64,000 nucleotides of DNA from Anabaena azotica FACHB-119. GTDB taxonomy: Bacteria > Cyanobacteriota > Cyanobacteriia > Cyanobacteriales > Nostocaceae. A program made the translations under genes and the position numbers. The number at the start of each line of letters is the position of its first letter. The first letter of the stretch is position 1. Below, in pieces: positions 58,080-64,000 of this stretch. The notes under the pieces were generated by a model that saw nothing but the letters and a program-made list of their open reading frames with translations, had not been told where the DNA came from and searched no databases. Location: contig NZ_JACJSG010000009.1 in the NCBI RefSeq assembly GCF_014697625.1, positions 146,129 through 210,128 on the forward strand, written 5' to 3'.

Positions 58080-58953
58080 ACTCCACATCTTTAATGCGGG
58101 TTCTGCGTTCTACAATCTCTTTTAATACTAGGGTAACTACTGCTAGTAGTGCTAAAAGAACGGCGGCGGAAAAGGCGGCTTCTGTTTCGTACTGCTTGTA
58201 AGCGTCTTCTACGAAGAGTGGTAAACTCTGGGTCTGATTGGCAATGTTACCTGATACTACTGATACAGCACCAAATTCACCCATTGCTCTGGCGTTGGTC
58301 AAAATTATGCCATAAAGTAAGCCCCAGCGAATTCCCGGTAGGGTGACACGCCAAAATGTCTGCCATTCACTCGCACCCAAGGTTTTGGCGGCTTCTTCTT
58401 GGTCTTTGCCAAATTCCTCTAATACAGGGATGACTTCACGGGCGACAAAGGGCATACTGACGAATGCTGTAGCTAATACCATCCCTGGGAAAGCAAAGAT
58501 GATTTTGAAGTCGTTTGCTTCCAACAATGGCCCAAACCAACCATTGCGCCCGTAAAGTAAGACAATCATTAAGCCAGCAACTACGGGCGAGATGGAGAAG
58601 GGCAGGTCAATAATACTTAATACTAAAGCACGTCCGGGGAATTTGTGACGCGCGATCGCCCAAGCCGCACACAAGCCAAATACTGTATTTAAAGGTACTG
58701 CTATTAACGCCAATAGTACGGTTAATCTGGCGGCGCTGAGAAAGTCGCTACGGGTGAGGTTCTGTAAAAATGGCCCTACTCCTTTACTGAAGGCTTGAAC
58801 AAATACGTTCAGTGCCGGGATATATTGAACTAAGGCTAAATAAGCGATCGCTACAAAAATTAAAATTGTGGGAACCCAACTCTTTTTTTGTGGCGGTCTA
58901 GCTTTCCCCTTGTCACTTCCCGATGAGTGTAATTTTGGCTCATTTATTGTCAT
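58078..58953 (-). CDS. cysW: Sulfate ABC transporter permease CysW
   Basis: One of the two membrane subunits of the sulfate/thiosulfate importer. The 291-residue protein has six spans and the ATPase-docking EAA loop ([25 protein letters not shown], in two halves). [18 protein letters not shown] is characteristic of CysW. Its start overlaps the end of cysT by 14 bases, indicating translational coupling. The ATPase gene cysA is not in the window. Confidence 0.95.
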   Translation of the reverse strand: MTINEPKLHSSGSDKGKARPPQKKSWVPTILIFVAIAYLALVQYIPALNVFVQAFSKGVGPFLQNLTRSDFLSAARLTVLLALIAVPLNTVFGLCAAWAIARHKFPGRALVLSIIDLPFSISPVVAGLMIVLLYGRNGWFGPLLEANDFKIIFAFPGMVLATAFVSMPFVAREVIPVLEEFGKDQEEAAKTLGASEWQTFWRVTLPGIRWGLLYGIILTNARAMGEFGAVSVVSGNIANQTQSLPLFVEDAYKQYETEAAFSAAVLLALLAVVTLVLKEIVERRTRIKDVE

Positions 58954-59809
58954 ATCTTCTTGCCCACCCTTGCAACAAATTAATTCCTAACAGCAGTATC
59001 AAAGAAATTGCTAGTAAGACTACGCCAATTACCGTTGCACCTGAATAGTCATACTGCTCTAATCTCTGGAAAATTAACACCGGCGCAATCAAATCTTCAT
59101 AGGGTGTGTTGGAGGAAATAATTACAGTCGAGCCATACTCACCCACAGCACGAGAGAAGCCCAAGGCAATACCAGTTAAAATCGAGGGAAATAACGGCGG
59201 TAATATCACTCTCCAAAATGTTGTCCATTGGGAAGCACCCAAAGACCAAGCCGCCTCTTCAACCTCACGTTCTACTTCTTGCAATACAGGTTGCACTGTT
59301 CTGACTATAAAAGGTAAGGAAATAAATACCATTGCCACCCAAACCCCTACACGGGTGAATGATACTTTAATTCCCAGTGGCGCTAATAAAGAACCAATCC
59401 AGCCATTGTCACTGTAAACTGTTGCTAATGTTAAACCCGCTACTGATGTCGGTAGTGCAAACGGTAAATCTACGGTAGCATCTACTATGCGCTTCAGGGG
59501 AAAGTCATAGCGTACCAAGACCCAAGCAATCAGTGTACCAAATACGCCATTGAGCAAAGCTGCCAGCAATGAAGTCACAAAAGTAACATTATATGTAGCC
59601 AATGCCACATCACTAGTAGCAATTCGCCAAAACTCCGAGGGCGGTTCTGTACTAGCTTTGAGAAACATAGCGATTACAGGAGCAAATAACATTAATGTTA
59701 GATATGCAATAGTAATTCGCCATGTCCAAGGCGTATTTAATACTTTTTGAATAAATACCTTCCATTTAGGAGTTTTACTATCAACTTCAGCCGTAGAAGA
59801 TAAGGTCAT
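58940..59809 (-). CDS. cysT: Sulfate ABC transporter permease CysT
   Basis: The second permease subunit, 289 residues with six spans. The EAA loop reads [23 protein letters not shown], here in shortened form, and [17 protein letters not shown] is the CysT signature. It pairs with CysW in the membrane and imports sulfate delivered by SbpA. It is preceded by sbpA on the same strand across a 284-base gap rich in repeats, so it may have its own promoter or be read through from sbpA. Confidence 0.95.
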   Translation of the reverse strand: MTLSSTAEVDSKTPKWKVFIQKVLNTPWTWRITIAYLTLMLFAPVIAMFLKASTEPPSEFWRIATSDVALATYNVTFVTSLLAALLNGVFGTLIAWVLVRYDFPLKRIVDATVDLPFALPTSVAGLTLATVYSDNGWIGSLLAPLGIKVSFTRVGVWVAMVFISLPFIVRTVQPVLQEVEREVEEAAWSLGASQWTTFWRVILPPLFPSILTGIALGFSRAVGEYGSTVIISSNTPYEDLIAPVLIFQRLEQYDYSGATVIGVVLLAISLILLLGINLLQGWARRYDNK

Positions 59810-59857
59810 AGATAGTTCAATGTGAAAAGATAGAGAATATTTAACTTTAGTTGGTAG

Positions 59858-60090
59858 TTGGTAATTGGTAATTGGTAATTGGTAATTGGTAATTGCTGAA
59901 AAAATTTTATCTATTACCTATAGGACTCACACTTGATTTTTGAAATATACGTTTGCCGATGCACTGCCCACCGGCTCATGGTCTTGGTGGGCATTGCCCA
60001 CCCTACAGATACTGAAAAACTTTTATCTATTACCAATTACCTATTACCAATTACCCATTACCCATTACCTATTACCAATTACCCATTACC
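59858..60090. repeat. AATTGGT/AATTACC arrays between sbpA and cysT
   Basis: GGTAATT units lie at about 59858-59897 and the complementary CCAATTA/CCTATTA/CCCATTA units at 60002-60090, ending four bases from the sbpA stop. A GGTGGGCATTGCCCACC palindrome lies between (59985-60002). The opposed arrays could pair as a long RNA hairpin. Confidence 0.8.
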
Positions 60091-60093
60091 TAT

Positions 60094-61239
60094 TTACCGT
60101 TTATTTTTGGCTTGAATTTGGTCAAAAACGCCACCATCAGCAAAGAATTTCTGATCAATGTTTGCCCAACCACCCAAGTCTTGAACAGTACCCAAAGTAT
60201 TCACCTTGGGAAACTTATCTGTTACTTCTTTGGTTTGAGCAATTTTCTCATCTACTGGACGAAATCCTAATTTGACAAACTCTTCTTGGGCTTCTGGTGT
60301 ATAGAGAAACTTGACAAACCCTTCTGCCACTTCTCTGTTACCATGCTTATCAACATTCTTGTCTACCACAGCGATGGGGTTATCAATAGAAATGTTGACA
60401 TCGGGAATAACATAATCTACTTTGCTGCCTTTTTGCTGTGCCAGGATCACCTCGTTTTCGTAATTGATTAAAGCGTCACCCTGACCTTTACCAAATACAT
60501 CGGTGGCTTCTCGCGCATCTTTGGCTAAAATCGGCACATTCCGATAAACCTGAGTGACAAATTCTGTTGCTTTTGCTTCGTCTCCACCAGTCTTAATTAC
60601 GGAGTTCCACAAGGCTAGAAAGTTCCAGCGAGCAACACCTGAAGTTTTGGGATCAGCAGTAATTACTTTAACATTATCTTTAGCCAAGTCTGCCCAAGTT
60701 TTGATACCTTTAGGGTTGCCTGAGCGAGTAATGATTGCTGCTACAGATTTAGAAACAATACCATTATTGGGATTTTCTTGTTCCCATCCAGGCTGAATTA
60801 GTCCAGCTTTCTCAATTTTTTGCGTGTCTAAAGCCAGCGCCAAGTGGACAATATCGGCTTCCAAACCATCAATAACCGCACGAGTTTGAGAACCAGAACC
60901 ACCGTAACTTTGCTTAAAGGTGACGGTTTGGTTATGTTCCTGCTTCCATTTTTCGACAAATTTGGGAATGATGGCTTCGTGCGCGGCTTTGGTCACAGCA
61001 AAGGACACTAGGGTTAATTCCACATTTGGTTTGTTGGCAGCAACAGGACTAGCAGTTGGGTTTTGTGTACTAGCATTATTGCCATTGCTACCACCAGTGC
61101 AGGCGGCTAGCGCTACACTTAAAACCGCACCGACTAATACTAATGACACAAAGCTGTTTAATGAGTTGAATCTAAATCTATGTGTCGTCTGCTGGGCTAT
61201 CAGCAGCAGTTTTTTCAGGGGACGCTGCCACAGGTTCAT
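60094..61239 (-). CDS. sbpA: Sulfate-binding protein, lipoprotein type
   Basis: The 381-residue substrate-binding protein delivers sulfate to CysT/CysW. After a long basic N-terminus comes a signal peptide with a lipobox (SVALAAC), so it would be anchored at the outer face of the inner membrane. Family marks are LTLVSFAVTKAAHEAIIP, KQSYGGSGSQTRAVIDGLEAD, ITADPKTSGVARWNFLALW and NYENEVILAQQ. A GGAGGAG ribosome site lies six bases before the ATG at 61239. It starts the sbpA-cysT-cysW-NIL group and faces a second sbp gene. Confidence 0.95.
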   Translation of the reverse strand: MNLWQRPLKKLLLIAQQTTHRFRFNSLNSFVSLVLVGAVLSVALAACTGGSNGNNASTQNPTASPVAANKPNVELTLVSFAVTKAAHEAIIPKFVEKWKQEHNQTVTFKQSYGGSGSQTRAVIDGLEADIVHLALALDTQKIEKAGLIQPGWEQENPNNGIVSKSVAAIITRSGNPKGIKTWADLAKDNVKVITADPKTSGVARWNFLALWNSVIKTGGDEAKATEFVTQVYRNVPILAKDAREATDVFGKGQGDALINYENEVILAQQKGSKVDYVIPDVNISIDNPIAVVDKNVDKHGNREVAEGFVKFLYTPEAQEEFVKLGFRPVDEKIAQTKEVTDKFPKVNTLGTVQDLGGWANIDQKFFADGGVFDQIQAKNKR

Positions 61240-61799
61240 TTAATCTCCTCCAGATGAATCTACAGTTAATCGATGAGAATACTCAATATTACAGTCTAAC
61301 GATACATAGATAATTGCAGACCTTCGTAAAATATACAATAAGAAAACTTCATAATATCTATCGATAATATGGTAATTATAGTGATTCTACCAGCTTGCTT
61401 GGCAACTAAAAATGCTGTTAAGGTTTAGTATCAAATTTTGCTAACATTTAGCATCTTTGTATTTAAAGTAACTTGATACTATATAGCTAATTATTGCTGT
61501 AGTCTATATCTTTAATAAATTTTTTTCGTTAAAGCCTTGTCGTTACTGGCTTTTAAGCTATTTTGTCATGAGGAGAGCGATCGCCAATTCCTCCTTCCCA
61601 TATTCGTATATTCCGAAATTTTGTGAGACACTTTACTTTTTTATAACACTGTTTTACGATAGACGTGCCGTAGAATAATAGTGAAAAAACGGGGCAGTAA
61701 GTTGTACTATTTAGTACCCTTATTGCCCCAGATTTACATTGTCTTTGTCTGGAATTTGCATCGACTAATTGCAATTAGCTACTCAGTGAAACACATCCC
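61240..61799. promoter_or_regulatory. Divergent regulatory region of the two sulfate-binding-protein genes
   Basis: This 560-base AT-rich spacer must hold promoters for both sbp genes and probably a sulfur-starvation regulator site, but I cannot point to a proven box. The block around 61670-61730 (AATAATAGTGAAAAAACGGGGCAGTAAG, split here, then TATTGCCCC) contains an inverted GGGGCAGTA/TATTGCCCC pair, a possible operator. Confidence 0.4.
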
Positions 61800-62936
61800 A
61801 TGACACCTAAAATCTTAACAACGCTCAGTTCAATTGCCGAGGCGAAAAAGCGCCTATTTACTACCTGGAAGCCAACCTTAAGCCAACCATCTGCTTTAGT
61901 GCTAGCAGCAGGCTTAGGTTTAAGTGCTTTAACGCCCTTTGCTGTGGCAAATTCCCAAACTGCGTCTGCAACAGGGAAGACACAACTTATTAGCCAAGGA
62001 GGGCAGAAAGTTGAAATTACTTTAGTTTCCTACGCCGTGACAAAGGCGGCTTATGAGAAAATCATTCCTCAATTTGTGGCTAAATGGAAGCGGGAAAAAG
62101 GTCAAGATGTAATCATCAAGCAAAGTTATGGTGGTTCTGGTTCCCAAACTCGCGCAGTTATCGACGGCTTAGAAGCAGATGTTGTGGCTTTAGCATTGGC
62201 GCTAGACACTAAAAAAATCGAGAAAGCAGGCTTAATTAAACCAGGTTGGGAAAAAGAAGCACCCAATAATTCGATTGTAACTCGCTCAGTAGTGGCGCTA
62301 GAAACTAGAGACGGAAATCCGAAAAAAATTCAAAGTTGGAGTGATTTAGCCAAGCCAGGGATTAAGGTAATTACAGCCAACCCGAAAACCTCCGGTGGCG
62401 CACGCTGGAATTTCCTTGCTTTATGGGGTGCGATCGCCAAAAATGGAGGTAATGAAGCTCAAGCTTTAGATTATGTCACTAAAGTTTACAGAAACGTGCC
62501 TGTATTACCCAAAGATGCCAGGGAAGCCAGCGATGCTTTTTATAAAAAAGGTCAAGGCGATGTACTACTCAACTACGAAAACGAAGTCATTCTAGCAGCT
62601 CAACAGGGAAGAACATCACCATCCTATATTATTCCCCAAACCAACATTTCCATAGACGGCCCTGTGGCCGTCGTTGACAAAGTTGTAGATAAACGCGGTA
62701 CTCGTGCTGTTTCCGAAGCTTTTGTCAAGTTTCTTTTCGCTCCAGAAGCACAACGCGAATTTGCTAAGGTGGGTTTTAGACCAGTTAACTCTGCTGTTGC
62801 TAAAGAAGTGGATAAGAAATTCCCTAAAGTCTCCAAACTTTACAACGTTCAGAGTTTAGGCGGTTGGGACGGTGTGCAGAAGAAGTTCTTCGATGATGGG
62901 GCGATCTTTGACAAAATTCAAAGTGGACGGCGTTAA
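61800..62936 (+). CDS. Second sulfate-binding protein
   Basis: A 378-residue paralogue of the neighbouring SbpA, with the same blocks (ITLVSYAVTKAAYEKIIP, KQSYGGSGSQTRAVIDGLEAD, NPKTSGGARWNFLALWG, NYENEVILAAQQ). It differs in its N-terminus, which has a signal sequence without a lipobox cysteine (AAGLGLSALTPFAVANS), so it is probably a soluble periplasmic protein. It is divergent from the transport operon and likely feeds the same permease. The ATG at 61800 lacks a strong ribosome site. Confidence 0.92.
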   Translation: MTPKILTTLSSIAEAKKRLFTTWKPTLSQPSALVLAAGLGLSALTPFAVANSQTASATGKTQLISQGGQKVEITLVSYAVTKAAYEKIIPQFVAKWKREKGQDVIIKQSYGGSGSQTRAVIDGLEADVVALALALDTKKIEKAGLIKPGWEKEAPNNSIVTRSVVALETRDGNPKKIQSWSDLAKPGIKVITANPKTSGGARWNFLALWGAIAKNGGNEAQALDYVTKVYRNVPVLPKDAREASDAFYKKGQGDVLLNYENEVILAAQQGRTSPSYIIPQTNISIDGPVAVVDKVVDKRGTRAVSEAFVKFLFAPEAQREFAKVGFRPVNSAVAKEVDKKFPKVSKLYNVQSLGGWDGVQKKFFDDGAIFDKIQSGRR

Positions 62937-63062
62937 TGTAACAGGGCTGTAAGGGGAAGAAGTTAGCCCTTGCCATTGGTGGCGATCGCGCAGAGACTTT
63001 TGCTTAATGGGGTTGTTAGGATAAAATTTCCCCCTTCCCTACAAGGGAAGGGGGTTAGGGGG
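62937..63062. repeat. Hairpin repeat behind the second sbp gene
   Basis: CCCCCTTCCCTAC-AAGGGAAGGGGG forms a strong stem at about 63029-63054, the same kind as at 28340-28366. It may serve as terminator for both convergent genes. Confidence 0.6.
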
Positions 63063-63470
63063 TTAGGTCTCTTCCAAACAAAATTGATAAATCAGCTTCA
63101 AAACCTGATCAAGTTTCTGCCTTACTTCTTCATTTTTTATTCTCAGCAAACGCAACCCTCTTGCTGACAAAACCTTGTCACGTTCTACATCATATTCAGC
63201 TTGTTGTTCATGAATTTTTCCATCTACCTCTATCACTAATTTAGCGGCGTGACAGTAAAAATCTACAATAAAACCATCAATAATTTGCTGACGACGAAAG
63301 TGTAACCCATGCAAACGATTAGCGCGAAGATGTTGCCAAAGGATTTTTTCTTCTGGTGTCATTTGGCAACGTAGTTCTTTGGCAATCTGTATTTTATCTG
63401 GGTTTATTGTTTGTCCTGTGATTATGTGATTTATACTATCGCCTTTACGTGGTGGTGTTGGATTATTCAT
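63063..63470 (-). CDS. DUF559 (Vsr-like) endonuclease-domain protein
   Basis: The 135-residue protein is a DUF559-type member of the PD-(D/E)XK superfamily related to very-short-patch repair endonucleases. Marks: LRCQMTPEEKILWQHLR, HFRRQQIIDGFIVDFYC with the catalytic Asp, LVIEVDGKIHE with the E-x-D pair, and LRLLRIKNEEV. Activity and target are unknown, and such genes are widespread in cyanobacteria. The ATG at 63470 fits. Confidence 0.88.
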   Translation of the reverse strand: MNNPTPPRKGDSINHIITGQTINPDKIQIAKELRCQMTPEEKILWQHLRANRLHGLHFRRQQIIDGFIVDFYCHAAKLVIEVDGKIHEQQAEYDVERDKVLSARGLRLLRIKNEEVRQKLDQVLKLIYQFCLEET

Positions 63471-63960
63471 GTATGAATCTTAGATACTCGTGTTGATTCA
63501 TACATTATGGCTGACCTCTCCCCCGACCCCTCTCCGACGCGGAGAGGGGAGTTAGATTTCTCCCCCTTCCCTCGTAGCAGCAGGATAGTTTCATACAATG
63601 AGAGAAAAAAGACTAATGTTTTTCAAAGCCTCTCCCCCCGTGGGGGAGAGGTTTGGAGAGGGGTCAAAATCTGTGCTACAACACAAGAAATCAGGGGGTT
63701 AGGTTTTTATCATAGACTGCAAACTGCCACTAAGCTTGCTGTAGTATATACTTTCGTTAGTTTCCCTGTAGAGCAAATCTATTACTATAGGCTATAACCG
63801 TAGTTATTACATATACAAAGCCAGATTCTCAAGTTATGTCAGTTGCACCCAAGATTGAAGCAAGTAATTTAAGCATCGCTGATTTATCCCTCTTCTGTCA
63901 CTTTCCGAGTATTCTGAATAAAAGGATGAAAAGAAAAAACTCTGGAAGGTAAGCAGGGCA
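63471..63960. repeat. Spacer with C/T-rich hairpin repeats
   Basis: CTCTCC...GGAGAG hairpins at about 63515-63550 and 63630-63660 belong to the kind found inside R2 and the outer element at 28181. The plus-strand open frame here is made of these repeats. The last 100 bases should contain the promoter of the gene at the edge. Confidence 0.5.
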
Positions 63961-64000
63961 ATGGATGTAGAATTACAAATCCTCAAACATTTGGCAAGAG
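63961..64000 (+). CDS. Start of a gene cut by the window edge
   Basis: An ATG at 63961 follows a purine-rich stretch (GGAAGGTAAGCAGGG) and opens a frame starting MDVELQILKHLAR. Only 13 residues are visible, too few to assign a family. Confidence 0.5.
   Translation, partial: MDVELQILKHLAR

Noticed and set aside
63507..63797. 96-residue plus-strand frame near the window end
   Set aside because: The first half is encoded by hairpin repeats and no start signal is present.

Overview
The window comes from a filamentous, heterocyst-forming cyanobacterium of the Nostoc/Anabaena group. Evidence: the HIP1 octamer GCGATCGC is scattered throughout; dnaE is broken at the split-intein site; SasA, Raf1, DUF2555, DUF3493 and a HetZ-related protein are present; and short heptamer tandem repeats and small palindromic repeats fill most spacers.

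Layout. 1-5.4 kb: thiaminase-like tenA, ilvD, coaBC with DUF2555, and a small esterase. 5.5-12.6 kb: a tightly coupled two-gene minus-strand operon of an unrecognised 1058-residue protein followed by a 1309-residue SF2-type helicase with a possible nuclease-like N-terminus. This is the best candidate for an undescribed (perhaps defence) system. 13.1-14.4 kb: a recombination-promoting-nuclease (Rpn-like) gene broken by a 124-bp MITE with a visible target duplication, plus a tandem duplicate of its 3' end. 15.2-18.5 kb: HetZ-related regulator, a 57-residue ORF and a dicarboxylate symporter. 18.7-22.6 kb: the N-terminal half of DnaE, carrying a full homing-endonuclease intein inside the polymerase motif and ending in the N-half of the split intein. 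23.1-26.1 kb: a NACHT/STAND ATPase with HEAT repeats, resembling an antiphage NLR. 26.2-40.5 kb: signalling genes (LuxR-type regulator, GGDEF regulator, SasA), a rhodanese, an FAD oxidoreductase, a GT25 glycosyltransferase, an SLH lipoprotein, a GDSL-hydrolase remnant and an M42 peptidase. 41-57.6 kb: tRNA-Thr(CGU), DUF3493, a UvrD-family helicase, a GT39 glycosyltransferase, Raf1, regulators, a beta-propeller protein, a permease pair and a histidine kinase. 57.7-63 kb: sulfate uptake (NIL protein, cysW, cysT, sbpA, and a divergent second sbpA). The edge holds a DUF559 protein and a truncated start of another gene.

Spacers are dominated by at least four families of small terminal-inverted-repeat elements, several nested inside one another, and by heptamer arrays that begin at or within about ten bases of stop codons. 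All functional calls rest on recognition of protein motifs by eye; no database search was run.
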